Part shown: positions 19,312 to 29,306 of the stretch, piece by piece | How the letters are laid out: every line of letters begins with the position of its first letter | How positions within the stretch are numbered: position 1 is the first letter of the stretch | Assembly (NCBI GenBank): GCA_027486345.1 | Contig: JAIXPH010000065.1 | Coordinates: 1 to 64,000 of the forward strand | Source: Paracoccaceae bacterium | GTDB taxonomy: Bacteria; Pseudomonadota; Alphaproteobacteria; Rhodobacterales; Rhodobacteraceae | Reading direction: 5' to 3' | DNA: 64,000 nucleotides | Position numbers and translations under genes: made by a program | Notes under the pieces: model-generated | Told to the model about the DNA's origin: nothing | The model's database searches: none | The model's input: the letters and a program-made list of their open reading frames with translations, nothing else

Positions 19312-20478
19312 TCACAGACGGTCCAGAAGGTCCACCGTCGGCCAGGCGTCGGCGGGCAGCCCCAGCCGTTCCTGTTCCTTTTGCACCGCGACACGGGTCG
19401 AGGCGCCAAGGATGCCGTCGATCTTGCCCACGTCATGCCCCCGCGCTGCCAGCTTTTGCTGCAACGCGGTCATCTGCTCCACGCTCAGCGCCGGATCGGG
19501 ATTGCCCGCCGCATAGGGATCGGCCCCGGTCAGACGGGTCGCGAAATAGGCGGCGGTGGTGACATAGACAAAGCTCTGGTTCCATTGGAACAAGGTCTTG
19601 AAATTGGGATAGACGAGGAAGGCCGGGCCGTTGCGCCCCTGTGGCAGCAGGACCGAGGCAGGCAGCCCCATCGGCAGCATCCCCTGCCGCAACTGCACGC
19701 CCATCGCGGCCCATTGCTCCACCGGCATCTCCGTGCCCAGCCCGGTCAGCGACCATTCAAAGCTCGCGGGCAGCGTCACCTCTTGCATCCAGGGCTGATC
19801 ACCGCGCCAGCCGTGATGCGCCAGCATTTTCGCGCCCGACATCAAGGCATCGGGGACCGATGTTTTCAGCGTGACCAGCCCGTCACCATCGCCATCCACC
19901 CCGCGTTCCAGAATGTCGGCGGGCAGCATCTGGACCATGCCGATTTCCCCCGCCCAGGCCCCGGTGGTGGTCTGGTCAAACTCGCCCAGACGGAACAGCT
20001 CCACCGCCGCTAGAACCTGCGGCTGGAACAATTCGGGCCGGCGGCAATCATGCGCCAGCGTCACCAGCGCGTTGCGGGTGTTGAAATCGCCCTGCACCGC
20101 GCCGTAATCCGTCTCAAACGCCCAAAACGCCAGAAGGATGCCGCGCGGCACGCCAAACTCGGCCTCGGCCCGCTGAAAGACCGCATCCCATTCCTGTGCC
20201 TTGGCCAGTCCGCGCGCCATGCGGTCCTTGGAGATCAGGCTTTTCGAGAACTCAAGGAAACTCTTGCGGAACACGCCCTGCGACCGGTCCGCCTTCAGCA
20301 CGGCACCATCCTGACGCACCCCGTCGAAAAAGCGGTCCACCACATCGGCAGGCTGGCCCGCGGCGATGGCTTCGGCCTTCATCGCGGCGACAAAGGCGCC
20401 AAAATCCCCACCGCAGGGCGCGGCAGAGGCGGGTCCGGCCAGCACGGCAAGGGCAAGGATCGGCAAGGCAAGGCGCAT
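19312..20478 (-). CDS. MltB-like lytic murein transglycosylase with C-terminal peptidoglycan-binding domain
   Basis: AFWAFETDYGAVQGDFNTRNALVTLAHDCRR; C-terminal PG_binding_1-like repeat. Confidence 0.9.
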   Translation of the reverse strand: MRLALPILALAVLAGPASAAPCGGDFGAFVAAMKAEAIAAGQPADVVDRFFDGVRQDGAVLKADRSQGVFRKSFLEFSKSLISKDRMARGLAKAQEWDAVFQRAEAEFGVPRGILLAFWAFETDYGAVQGDFNTRNALVTLAHDCRRPELFQPQVLAAVELFRLGEFDQTTTGAWAGEIGMVQMLPADILERGVDGDGDGLVTLKTSVPDALMSGAKMLAHHGWRGDQPWMQEVTLPASFEWSLTGLGTEMPVEQWAAMGVQLRQGMLPMGLPASVLLPQGRNGPAFLVYPNFKTLFQWNQSFVYVTTAAYFATRLTGADPYAAGNPDPALSVEQMTALQQKLAARGHDVGKIDGILGASTRVAVQKEQERLGLPADAWPTVDLLDRL

Positions 20479-20600
20479 CAAGACCCCTTCCGAGGGCAAA
20501 ACAGTCAGAGCCTTAGACTGTCAGTCGCGCTGCGTTGCGGCAAGTCGCAAACGATCACTTTGCGTTATGCTCGGTCCAAAGTTCAAAACGGCCCACGCCA

Positions 20601-21509
20601 TCAAAGCAGCGCGAGTGCGGCCACCAGCGCCAGCATCAACGCCCAAGCCCGCCAAAGCGCCGAAACGGCAGCATCCACCGCATCGGGGCCGATGTCGCGC
20701 CGCCCTTCGGGCCAGACCCATGGGAAATCCCGCATCTCACCATGATAGCTGCGCGGACCGGACAGGGCGATGTCCAGCACCACGGCCATCGCCGCCTCGG
20801 GCCATCCGGCATTGGGCGACCGATGCAGCGGCGCGTCGCGCAGGATGGGGCGGGCGTCCAGCCAGCCATGCGCCAGCGCGATCAGCAGCGCGGTCAGGCG
20901 GGCGGGGATCAGGTTCAAAAGGTCGTCAAAGCGTGCAGCGGCCCAGCCGAATTCTTCGTGCCGTGGGGTGCGGTGGCCGATCATGCTGTCGGCGGTGTTG
21001 GTGATCTTGTAGATCAGGATGCCGGGCAGGCCCCCGATCAGGAACCAGAAGGCAGGCGCAATGACCCCATCCGACAGGTTCTCGGCCGCGCTTTCAATCG
21101 CGGCACGGGCGACGGCGGGTTCTTCCAGCGCCGCCGTATCGCGGCCGACGATCATCGCCACGGCACGGCGGCCTTGGCCCAGCGACAGGCGCAGCGCATC
21201 GCCCACGGCCTGCACATGCTGGACCAGCGACTTTTGCGCCAGAAGGATCGCGGCAACGATCACCTCCAGCACGCCGCCATCGGGGATGGCCGCGATCATG
21301 TGCCCGAGCGCCCAAGCGCCCAGCACCAGCACCGCCATGACCGCCACACCCTTGACCCGCCGCGCCGCCCCATCGTTGAAGCGTTGATCCGCCCAGCCGA
21401 TCAGCCGCCCCATCAGCACCGCCGGATGCGGCCAGCGCGACCACAGCCAGCGCGGCTCTCCCAACGCGGCATCCAGCAGCATCGCGCCGACCAGCAGACC
21501 CGCGCTCAT
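20601..21509 (-). CDS. cobD: Adenosylcobinamide-phosphate synthase CobD/CbiB
   Basis: [42 protein letters not shown] motif. Confidence 0.93.
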   Translation of the reverse strand: MSAGLLVGAMLLDAALGEPRWLWSRWPHPAVLMGRLIGWADQRFNDGAARRVKGVAVMAVLVLGAWALGHMIAAIPDGGVLEVIVAAILLAQKSLVQHVQAVGDALRLSLGQGRRAVAMIVGRDTAALEEPAVARAAIESAAENLSDGVIAPAFWFLIGGLPGILIYKITNTADSMIGHRTPRHEEFGWAAARFDDLLNLIPARLTALLIALAHGWLDARPILRDAPLHRSPNAGWPEAAMAVVLDIALSGPRSYHGEMRDFPWVWPEGRRDIGPDAVDAAVSALWRAWALMLALVAALALL

Positions 21510-22444
21510 GCCAGCGCCCTGTGCAGACGGTCCCAGCCTGTGCCGTCGGGCAGGCCAAGCCGGATCAGGCGATCCGACCACGGGAAGATGCGGGTCCAGA
21601 TGTGGTGCCGCGCCAGACGGTCTTGCATCGCCGCCGCGTTGCCCACGTCATAGAGACGGAACAGCGAGGTTCCCCCCGCCACAGGCCACCCCGTCAGCGC
21701 ATCCAGCCTTGCGGCATCCTCGGCCAAGCGCGCGCGGGTGGCCTCGGCCCAAGCCGTATCGTTCAGCGCCATGGTCCCGGCGGCCAGCGCGGGGCCAGAG
21801 ACCGCCCAAGGGCCGATCAGCGTCTCCATCCGCGCGACCAGCGTGGGATCGCCGATCAGGAACCCCAGCCGCAGACCCGCCAACCCCCAGAACTTGCCGA
21901 AACTCTTCAGGATCATCACGCCGGAGCGGGTGGCATGGGCGATCAGGCTGTCATCGGGAGTGACGTCGCCGAAGCTTTCGTCAACAACGGCGAAACGGGT
22001 GGCGGGCAGGGTGTGCCGCCGCCCGTCGGGATTGTTGGGATGCACCACCACCGTGGCATCCGGGGTGTTGTCCGTTACAGTCCACTCCTGCGCGGCAAAG
22101 GCTCGGGCGTGTTCGTTGTAGGTGGGCTGCGGGATATGGACCCGCGTACCGTCCAGCACCGCAGGCATCCGCGCGATCAGCGCAGAGGCACCGGGGGCCG
22201 CCAGCACCGCCGCCCCATCTGGCACGCGCCAGAACACCTGCGCCGCCGCCTCAAGCCCCGCAAAGGCGGCACGGTCGGGCAGGGCGGTCCAAGCGTCAGG
22301 CGCAAAGGCGGGTAGGGGATAGGGGCGCGGATTGATCCCGGTGGACAGGTCCAGCCAATCGGCCCGCGCACCGCCAAACCGTGCCGCCGCCGCATCAATG
22401 CCGCCGCCATGGTCAACGATTGCGATTCGATGGGTGTCTTGCAT
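21506..22444 (-). CDS. cobC: Threonine-phosphate decarboxylase-like aminotransferase CobC
   Basis: [17 protein letters not shown]...[15 protein letters not shown]; start overlap with cobD. Confidence 0.9.
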   Translation of the reverse strand: MQDTHRIAIVDHGGGIDAAAARFGGARADWLDLSTGINPRPYPLPAFAPDAWTALPDRAAFAGLEAAAQVFWRVPDGAAVLAAPGASALIARMPAVLDGTRVHIPQPTYNEHARAFAAQEWTVTDNTPDATVVVHPNNPDGRRHTLPATRFAVVDESFGDVTPDDSLIAHATRSGVMILKSFGKFWGLAGLRLGFLIGDPTLVARMETLIGPWAVSGPALAAGTMALNDTAWAEATRARLAEDAARLDALTGWPVAGGTSLFRLYDVGNAAAMQDRLARHHIWTRIFPWSDRLIRLGLPDGTGWDRLHRALA

Positions 22445-22638
22445 CCGCGTGTTGAAGCGCGTTCCGCCGGGCATGGCAACCGAATTGGCCCGACCGAACC
22501 GCCCTCGCGCAGCGCAGCCTGCGGCAGGAAAGCCACGCTTTATGTCTCGGCGCGTTAACACTTCTTTCACCAACCGCCGTCTTATTGATTTTCAGGGGCG
22601 TGGGTTCAGATTGTTCTGTGGGGGAAGAGGGTAGGATC

Positions 22639-22992
22639 ATGCTGGAATTTCTGACCAAGGAAATCCGCGATGGGCTGGAGGCTGCCCGTCTGCGCGACCG
22701 CCGCAAGAAATCGCGCCTGCGGGTGCAGGTGGGGGACGCGGTCTTTCCCGTGCTGCGGCTGTGGGAGGATGGTTTGGCGCTGGACGCCAGCCTGACACCG
22801 CATCTGCGCGGGCTAGTCGATGTCTACGATGGCGCGACCCATATCCTGCAGTGCCTGATCGTCGCCAGCACTGCGGATGGCGGAGAGTTGGTCTGCACCT
22901 TCAAACGCTCCACCACCATCGGCGCCGACCGCCCCGCGCTAGACTACTGGCGGGACGAGTACGCGCCGGTGGGGTTGTTGCCGAAGGCGTGA
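22639..22992 (+). CDS. Conserved hypothetical protein
   Basis: MLEFLTKEIRDGLEAARLRDRRKKSRLRVQVGDAVFPVLRLW...; divergent from cobC. Confidence 0.7.
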   Translation: MLEFLTKEIRDGLEAARLRDRRKKSRLRVQVGDAVFPVLRLWEDGLALDASLTPHLRGLVDVYDGATHILQCLIVASTADGGELVCTFKRSTTIGADRPALDYWRDEYAPVGLLPKA

Positions 22993-23010
22993 TGCCTTCG
23001 GCGTGTCCCC

Positions 23011-24183
23011 TCACTGCAAATCCCGAAACGCCTCTTGCATCCGGCTGACCGCCTCCACCACCAGTGCGCGGGGGGTGGCGATATTGAAGCGCAGGAAGGT
23101 CTCGCCGCCCGCGCCGAAGCTGATGCCGTGGTTGCTGGCGATGCGGGCGGATTTTTCGACGCGGGCGATGAATTCGGCGGGCTCCATCCCGGTGCCGCTG
23201 AAATCGACCCAAGCCAGGTAGGTGGCCTCCAACGCCATCGACCGCACGCCGGGGATGGCATTCAACCCGTCATCCAGAATACGGCGATTGCCGTCGAGGT
23301 ATCCAACCAGATCATCCACCCAAGCCGCGCCTTCGGGCGAATAGGCGGCAGTGGCCATGTGCATGCCAAAGGAATTGCCCGAAATCCCCATCGCCATGAT
23401 CACGGCGGCGAATTTCGCGCGCAACGCCGGGTCTTGCACGATCACGTTGCCGATATGCGCGCCCGCGATGTTGAAGGTCTTGGTCGTGGCCGTCATCATC
23501 ACCAGACGGTCGCGGATATCGGGGCAGGCGGTGGCCATCGGGTGATGCTGGGCCCCTGAGAGGACCAGATCATGGTGAATCTCATCAGACACAAGGATCA
23601 GGTCGTGGCGGATGCAGAAATCGGCGACGCCGCGCAATTCCTCGGCCGTCCAGACCCGCCCGCCGGGATTGTGGGGTGAGCAGAGGATGAACATCGTCTC
23701 GGTCCCCGTCATCTGGGCGTCCCAAGCGGCGAAGTCCATCTCGTAGCGACCATTGGTGTTGGTCAGTTGGCATTCCACCACCTGACGACCTGCCGCTTTG
23801 ATGGTGCGGGCGAAGGCGTGATACACGGGGGTGGTCAGGACAACGCCATCGCCGGGCTGGGTAAAGGCTTGCAGGCAAAGACCCGTACCGTTGACCAGAC
23901 CGTGGGTGGTGAAGATATCCTCACGCGCCACGTCCCAGCCGTGACGGGTGGCCATCCACCAGCGGATCGCGTCCAGATAGGCCGCATCGTCGCCGAAATA
24001 GCCGTAGATGCCATGCGCGGCCATCTTGTCCACCGCCGCCTGCACGCAGGCCGGGGGGCGGAAATCCATGTCGGCCACCCACATCGCCAGACCGTCCTTG
24101 GCCGGAACGCCATAAAGACGCTCCATCATGTCCCACTTGACGCTGTGGGTGCCAAAGCGGTTGATCGGCTCATCAAAGCTCAT
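23011..24183 (-). CDS. MalY/PatB-type PLP-dependent cystathionine beta-lyase/aminotransferase
   Basis: WVADMDFRPPACV; LCSPHNPGGRVW; TTKTFNIAGAHIGN PLP motif. Confidence 0.92.
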   Translation of the reverse strand: MSFDEPINRFGTHSVKWDMMERLYGVPAKDGLAMWVADMDFRPPACVQAAVDKMAAHGIYGYFGDDAAYLDAIRWWMATRHGWDVAREDIFTTHGLVNGTGLCLQAFTQPGDGVVLTTPVYHAFARTIKAAGRQVVECQLTNTNGRYEMDFAAWDAQMTGTETMFILCSPHNPGGRVWTAEELRGVADFCIRHDLILVSDEIHHDLVLSGAQHHPMATACPDIRDRLVMMTATTKTFNIAGAHIGNVIVQDPALRAKFAAVIMAMGISGNSFGMHMATAAYSPEGAAWVDDLVGYLDGNRRILDDGLNAIPGVRSMALEATYLAWVDFSGTGMEPAEFIARVEKSARIASNHGISFGAGGETFLRFNIATPRALVVEAVSRMQEAFRDLQ

Positions 24184-24377
24184 GCCGGGGCCTTTCTTGT
24201 GGTCGGTTGCGGCGGTTTGTTCTGCCTGAGATGGATAAACCGGAAGGCTTTTCCATTTCAATCATACAATGCGAGACATTGTTCTGAAAAATATCCGAAT
24301 CCTGGAGAATTTCCCCAGCGCACCCGGTCATGCGCCGCCATTGCGCGGCGGGGGGGATTTGGGTAAATGCTTCCGCC

Positions 24378-24896
24378 ATGATCCGCCCTATCCTGATCCA
24401 TCCCGATCCGCGCCTCAAGAAGGTCTGCGACCCTGTCCCGGCAATCTCGTCGGAATTGGGCAAGCTGGCCGAGGATATGCTGGAAACCATGTATGACGCG
24501 CCCGGCATCGGCCTTGCCGCGCCGCAGATCGGCGTGGCCAAACGCCTGATCGTCATGGATTGCGTCAAGGAAGGCGCGGGCGACCCCCGCCCGATGGTGC
24601 TGTTCAATCCCGAGGTCGTCTGGTCGTCCGAGGATTTGAACATCTACGAGGAAGGCTGCCTGTCCATCCCCGACCAATATGCCGAGGTGAAGCGGCCGGC
24701 ATCCGTGGCGGTGCGCTGGACCGGTCTGGATGGCGTGGCGCAGGAAGAGCAGTTCGACGGCATCTGGGCGACCTGCGTGCAGCACGAGATCGACCACCTG
24801 AACGGCAAGCTGTTCATCGATTATCTGGGCCTGATGAAGCGGCAGATGATCACCCGCAAGATGGAAAAGCTGAAGCGCGAACGGGCGCGGGGCTGA
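24378..24896 (+). CDS. def: Peptide deformylase, canonical copy
   Basis: GIGLAAPQ, EEGCLSIPD, QHEIDH motifs all intact. Confidence 0.96.
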   Translation: MIRPILIHPDPRLKKVCDPVPAISSELGKLAEDMLETMYDAPGIGLAAPQIGVAKRLIVMDCVKEGAGDPRPMVLFNPEVVWSSEDLNIYEEGCLSIPDQYAEVKRPASVAVRWTGLDGVAQEEQFDGIWATCVQHEIDHLNGKLFIDYLGLMKRQMITRKMEKLKRERARG

Positions 24897-25387
24897 TGGC
24901 CGTCTTGGCCGTGCGGGTGTGGCCTGATCCGGTGCTGTCGCGCGTGGCGGAGCCGGTGACGGAGAGTGCCGCCGCGCGGGGTTTGGCCGCTGACATGCTG
25001 GACACGATGTATCACGCACAAGGCCGGGGTCTGGCCGCGCCACAGGTGGGCGTGTCCTTGCGGGTCTTTGTCATGGATGCGACGTGGAAAGAGGGCACCC
25101 CTGCGCCGCAAGTCTTTGTCAATCCGGTGATCGTTTCGCGGTCTGACGTCATGGCGACGGGGCCGGAAGGCTGTTTGTCCATTCCCGGCATTACCACCGC
25201 CATCGCCCGCGCCACTGCCATCCGGCTGCGCTGGACCGATCTTGACGGCATCGGCCAAGAGGCGGACCTGACCGGTTTTGACGCCATCTGTGCCCAGCAT
25301 GAAATCGACCATCTTGACGGGATCGTCACCCTTGACCGCCTGTCGCCCGAGGCCCGCGCAAAGGCCGAAGCGGAGTATCTTGCATGA
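24896..25387 (+). CDS. def: Peptide deformylase paralog 2 (motifs intact, no C-terminal basic helix)
   Basis: GRGLAAPQ, PEGCLSIPG, QHEIDH intact; TGATG overlap with previous def. Confidence 0.92.
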   Translation: MAVLAVRVWPDPVLSRVAEPVTESAAARGLAADMLDTMYHAQGRGLAAPQVGVSLRVFVMDATWKEGTPAPQVFVNPVIVSRSDVMATGPEGCLSIPGITTAIARATAIRLRWTDLDGIGQEADLTGFDAICAQHEIDHLDGIVTLDRLSPEARAKAEAEYLA

Positions 25388-25887
25388 CTGTCCGTCTCTG
25401 CCTGCCTTGGCCGCATCCCGTGCTGAAAACGCCCGCCGCACCCGTGGAGGCGATCACGGATGAGGTGCGCGCCCTCTGGGCCGACATGATCGACACGATG
25501 GACGCGATGCCGGGCTATGGCCTTGCGGCCGTCCAGATCGGGGTGCCGTTGCGTCTGGCCGTGGTGGATTGCTCTACCGAACGCGGGCAGGCGGTGCGGA
25601 TGGCGAACCCGGAAATCCTGCATGCCAGCGGGCAGTTGCGGGAACACGAGGAGGCCTCGCCCAACCTGCCGCTGGTGTCGGCGGTGATCTCGCGCCCTCG
25701 GGCAGTGACTCTGCGGTTTTTGAATGCCGTTGGAGAGATGGAAGAGCGTGATTTCGTCCATCTCTGGGCCACAAGCGCACAGCATCAGGTCGACCACCTG
25801 AACGGCAAGATGTATTTCGACCATCTCTCGCCGTTGAAGCGCAAGATGCTGATCGCCAAGTCGGAAAAGCTGCGCAAACGCGGTTGA
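25384..25887 (+). CDS. Peptide deformylase-like protein, active-site degenerate
   Basis: GYGLAAVQ retained, EGCLS replaced by EEASPN, HEXDH replaced by HQVDH; ATGA overlap with def2. Confidence 0.93.
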   Translation: MTVRLCLPWPHPVLKTPAAPVEAITDEVRALWADMIDTMDAMPGYGLAAVQIGVPLRLAVVDCSTERGQAVRMANPEILHASGQLREHEEASPNLPLVSAVISRPRAVTLRFLNAVGEMEERDFVHLWATSAQHQVDHLNGKMYFDHLSPLKRKMLIAKSEKLRKRG

Positions 25888-25888
25888 G

Positions 25889-25962
25889 AGTCAGTCGCAA
25901 CGGGTTTGCAGGATGAGTTTGCGAAGCGTTCGCAAGTCTGGTGGTTTGCAAGTCAGTCGCAA
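25889..25962 (+). repeat. Repeat-rich def3-fmt spacer (direct repeat AGTCAGTCGCAA x2 plus TTGCGAA-GCG-TTCGCAA hairpin)
   Basis: AGTCAGTCGCAA at 25889-25900 and 25951-25962; 7-bp hairpin between. Confidence 0.8.
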
Positions 25963-26049
25963 GTCGGAATTTGGCGTTTAAGTATCGGAAACTAAATGAA
26001 ATCTGCCCTCAGATCGGGGCGGGTTCGAAAACGGGGAGAAGGGCCGCGA

Positions 26050-26946
26050 ATGCGAGTGGTTTTCATGGGCACGCCGGAGTTTTCGGTCCCGGTCCTCGAC
26101 GCGCTGCATAAGAGCCATGAGGTTGTGGCCGTTTACAGCCAACCGCCGCGTCCTGCCGGACGCGGACAGGCCCTGCGACCCAGCCCAGTGCAGGCGCGGG
26201 CCGAGGCTTTGGGTCTGCCGACCCGCTACCCCACCAGTTTGCGCACGCCTGAGGCTTTGGCGGAATTTGCCGCCTTGGATGCCGATGTTGCTTTGGTGGT
26301 GGCTTATGGCCTGATCCTGCCGCAAGCCATTCTGGACGCGCCGCGTTTGGGGTGTTTGAACATCCACGCCTCGCTCTTGCCGCGCTGGCGCGGGGCGGCA
26401 CCGATCCACCGCGCGATCATGGCGGGGGATGCGGAAACCGGGATTTGCATCATGCAGATGGAGGCGGGGTTGGACACAGGCCCTGTGCTGTTGCGTTCGG
26501 CCATGACGATAGGGACGGAGGAAACCACGGGCGAGTTGCATGACCGTTTGTCCACGATGGGTGCGGCGCTGATCGTTCAGGCCTTGGCGCGGTTGGCCGA
26601 TCTTACGCCGGACCCTCAGTCCGATGACGGTGTGACCTATGCCGCCAAGATCGATAAGGCCGAGGCGCGGGTGGATTGGTCCCGCCCTGCGGTTGAGGTG
26701 GACCGTCTGATCCGGGGGTTGTCGCCCTTTCCGGGGGCGTGGTGCCAATTTGGCAAGGAACGGGTCAAGCTGCTGAAATCGCGGGTGGTTTCTGGTCAAG
26801 GTGCGCCGGGGCAGGTGCTGTCGGGCCTGACCATCGCTTGCGGCGAAGGCGCGGTGGACATCCTGATGGCTCAGCGTGAGGGGAAACGGCCGCAGGCGCA
26901 GGCCGATTTCCTGCGCGGGGCGGTGCTGCCCGACTGGCTGGACTGA
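26050..26946 (+). CDS. fmt: Methionyl-tRNA formyltransferase
   Basis: [40 protein letters not shown]. Confidence 0.97.
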   Translation: MRVVFMGTPEFSVPVLDALHKSHEVVAVYSQPPRPAGRGQALRPSPVQARAEALGLPTRYPTSLRTPEALAEFAALDADVALVVAYGLILPQAILDAPRLGCLNIHASLLPRWRGAAPIHRAIMAGDAETGICIMQMEAGLDTGPVLLRSAMTIGTEETTGELHDRLSTMGAALIVQALARLADLTPDPQSDDGVTYAAKIDKAEARVDWSRPAVEVDRLIRGLSPFPGAWCQFGKERVKLLKSRVVSGQGAPGQVLSGLTIACGEGAVDILMAQREGKRPQAQADFLRGAVLPDWLD

Positions 26947-26949
26947 CCC

Positions 26950-27317
26950 ATGCGCCTTGGCGATTGGGCGCGGGCGATCAAGCGCGATTTCGGGGTGCTG
27001 TGGATGGCCCGCAAAGACCCGCGCGTGCCGCGCGCGGCCAAGGTGGTGGCCGTGGCGGCGCTGGCCTATGCGCTCAGCCCCATCGCCTGATCCCCGATGT
27101 GATTCCCGTCTTGGGACAGGTGGATGACCTGATCCTTGTGCCCCTGCTGATCTGGGCCGCCCTGCATCTGATCCCACCGGACCTGCGTGCCGAACTCAGG
27201 GCGCGAGCCCTGCGCGATGGGCCGGGTCGGCTGCCCACAAGCCGCGTCGGTGCGGCGGTCATCATCTTGTCGTGGCTCTTGGCGGCAGGCGCGACCGTCG
27301 CCATATTGATCGGGTAA
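26950..27317 (+). pseudogene. DUF1232/YkvA-like membrane protein gene interrupted by an apparent 1-nt deletion
   Basis: Frame 1 reads ...AYALSPIA* (stop 27088-27090); shifting one base restores LIPDVIPVLGQVDDLILVPLLIW... to 27317. Confidence 0.85.
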
Positions 27318-27339
27318 CCGCAGGCCGGAGGCCGCAGCC

Positions 27340-27576
27340 ATGCCCATCCTTGCCCTTGTCATCATCGGTGCCGCCGCCGGATTTCTGGCCACACGCTTGA
27401 TGCGGTTGCAGACGGACGTTCCGACCACGGTCGTGATCGGCGTGGCGGGGGCCCTGTTGGGCGGCCTCGTGCTGCGCGTCCTCGTCACGGTCACCGGCAT
27501 GGCGGCCGGGTTTCTGGGGGCGGTGCTTGGCGCGGTGGCCCTGATCTGGCTGTGGAAAATCTACTTTTCTAGGTAA
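27340..27576 (+). CDS. Small hydrophobic GlsB/YeaQ/YmgE-like membrane protein
   Basis: 78 aa, glycine-rich TM segments. Confidence 0.6.
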   Translation: MPILALVIIGAAAGFLATRLMRLQTDVPTTVVIGVAGALLGGLVLRVLVTVTGMAAGFLGAVLGAVALIWLWKIYFSR

Positions 27577-28090
27577 GCCGCTTGGCCGCGTCCTTCACGC
27601 GAAAGCCCTTGCCCCCGGCGTGGAGCCACAGGAGTTGCCCCTGCCACGCGGCAAAGAGCATCGCCGCCGCCTCCGGCCCCTTGGTGCCGCCGCCAAGGCG
27701 CAGCGACAGGGTGGCTTCCAGTTGTCGGCGCCACGTCTCTGCCGCCTCGCGCAGGGTGGCGTCGCGCAGGGTCAGCGCCATCAACGCGGGATCCGTCATC
27801 GCCGCTGCAGGTTCGGCCAGTGACTTTAGCAGGGCTTGCGGCTGCGCCTCTTCGGATTCGGTGGTGCGGGCCAGCAGATCCTGCCAGCCGTCCAGAACGG
27901 CGGCGCGGATCATGCCGTCACGGGTGCCGTAGCGTTGCACCAGCGATGGCGGTGCAAGACCGGTCAGGCGGGCCACCGCGCCAAAGGCCACGGCCTTTTC
28001 ACCGTCCCGCGCCAAGAGCGCGCGGATCGCGGCATAGATGTCGGCGTCGGGGATGCTGCGCGGGCGGGCCATCGGGTTCCAGTCTGTCAC
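27569..28090 (-). CDS. TetR-family transcriptional regulator
   Basis: N-terminal HTH: ARDGEKAVAFGAVARLTGLAPPSLVQRYGTRDGMI. Confidence 0.8.
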   Translation of the reverse strand: MTDWNPMARPRSIPDADIYAAIRALLARDGEKAVAFGAVARLTGLAPPSLVQRYGTRDGMIRAAVLDGWQDLLARTTESEEAQPQALLKSLAEPAAAMTDPALMALTLRDATLREAAETWRRQLEATLSLRLGGGTKGPEAAAMLFAAWQGQLLWLHAGGKGFRVKDAAKRLT

Positions 28091-28132
28091 CGTCCGCCAA
28101 CCGTAACCGCGCCGTGGACAAAGGCAAGCCGC

Positions 28133-28792
28133 CTATCGTTTGGGCGCGCGCGGCGGACGGGGGCGATAGACCGGCAGCCGCCAACCCAGCGCCAGACTGC
28201 CTGCCCGCAAGGTCAGCGTGACCAGACCGCACAGCGCCAAGGCGACCGCAACCGGCAGGCCCAGCGCGGTCAGGCCAGAGGCGGCGACAGCCCCCGCAAA
28301 GGCGCATGAGACGTAAAGCTCTCCCTGCTTCAGGACCAGCGGCACCTCGTTGCAGACCACATCGCGCAGCAAACCGCCCATGCAGCCCGTCACCATTCCC
28401 ATCACCAGCACGATGGGCCAGGACTGGCCTTCGGCCAGCGCGACGCCCACACCCGCAGGCACCGCGACGGCAAGGGCAAAGGCATCCAGCCATTCCAGCG
28501 TCCGGTACCGGCTTTCCAGCCGATGCGCGCCGATGAACACCGCCACGGCGGCGACAGAGGCCACGCCCAGCAGGCCGGGGTCCGACAGCCACAGCGGCGG
28601 GCGGTCAAGGATCACATCGCGCAGCGTCCCGCCGCCGATGGCCGTCAGACAGGCGATGAAGATGAAACCCACGATGTCCAGTTGCGACCGGCTGGCCACC
28701 AAGGCCCCCGTCAGCGCAAAGACCGCAACCGAGGCATAATCGAGCAGCGTCAGCACGGTGTCCGCCGGCAGCATCAGGGCGGGCGCGATCAT
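28133..28792 (-). CDS. Trimeric intracellular cation (TRIC)/UPF0126 family membrane protein
   Basis: [13 protein letters not shown] and [20 protein letters not shown] repeats. Confidence 0.92.
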   Translation of the reverse strand: MIAPALMLPADTVLTLLDYASVAVFALTGALVASRSQLDIVGFIFIACLTAIGGGTLRDVILDRPPLWLSDPGLLGVASVAAVAVFIGAHRLESRYRTLEWLDAFALAVAVPAGVGVALAEGQSWPIVLVMGMVTGCMGGLLRDVVCNEVPLVLKQGELYVSCAFAGAVAASGLTALGLPVAVALALCGLVTLTLRAGSLALGWRLPVYRPRPPRAPKR

Positions 28793-29247
28793 GCCTTGAC
28801 CTTGAACGGGGCCATGCCGGCCCGGGCCAAGGCATCGGCGCGCTCATTCTCCGCGTGGCCCGCATGGCCCTTGATCCAGCGCCACGTCACCTTGTGGGTC
28901 TTTTGCGCGGCGTCGATGCGCTGCCAGAGGTCCACATTCTTGACGGGGTCCTTGCCTGCGGTGCGCCATCCGTTCCGCTTCCAGCCGTGAATCCATTCGG
29001 TCACGCCGTTCTTCACATAGGCGCTGTCGGTGACGATCGTGATCTCGGTCGGGCGGGCCAGCGTCTCGAGGGCCGAGATTGCGGCCAAAAGCTCCATCCG
29101 GTTGTTGGTGGTCAGTGCCTCGCCGCCGTTCAACTCGCGCTCTTTCAGCACGGTGTCGCCATCGCGGGCGATCAGCAGCACGCCCCAGCCTCCGGGGCCG
29201 GGATTGCCGGAACAGGCACCGTCGGTATAGGCGAAAAGGTCGGGCAT
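28789..29247 (-). CDS. rnhA: Ribonuclease HI
   Basis: [43 protein letters not shown]. Confidence 0.97.
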   Translation of the reverse strand: MPDLFAYTDGACSGNPGPGGWGVLLIARDGDTVLKERELNGGEALTTNNRMELLAAISALETLARPTEITIVTDSAYVKNGVTEWIHGWKRNGWRTAGKDPVKNVDLWQRIDAAQKTHKVTWRWIKGHAGHAENERADALARAGMAPFKVKA

Positions 29248-29306
29248 GAGGTCTCCTTTGCCCTTTCCCTATGCGCGGGGGGCGGGCCGGTCAACCTCGG
29301 GTGCGG

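Noticed and set aside
22445-22638. Cobalamin riboswitch upstream of cobC-cobD
   Set aside because: Minus-strand leader lacks a recognisable B12-box or conserved riboswitch core by eye.
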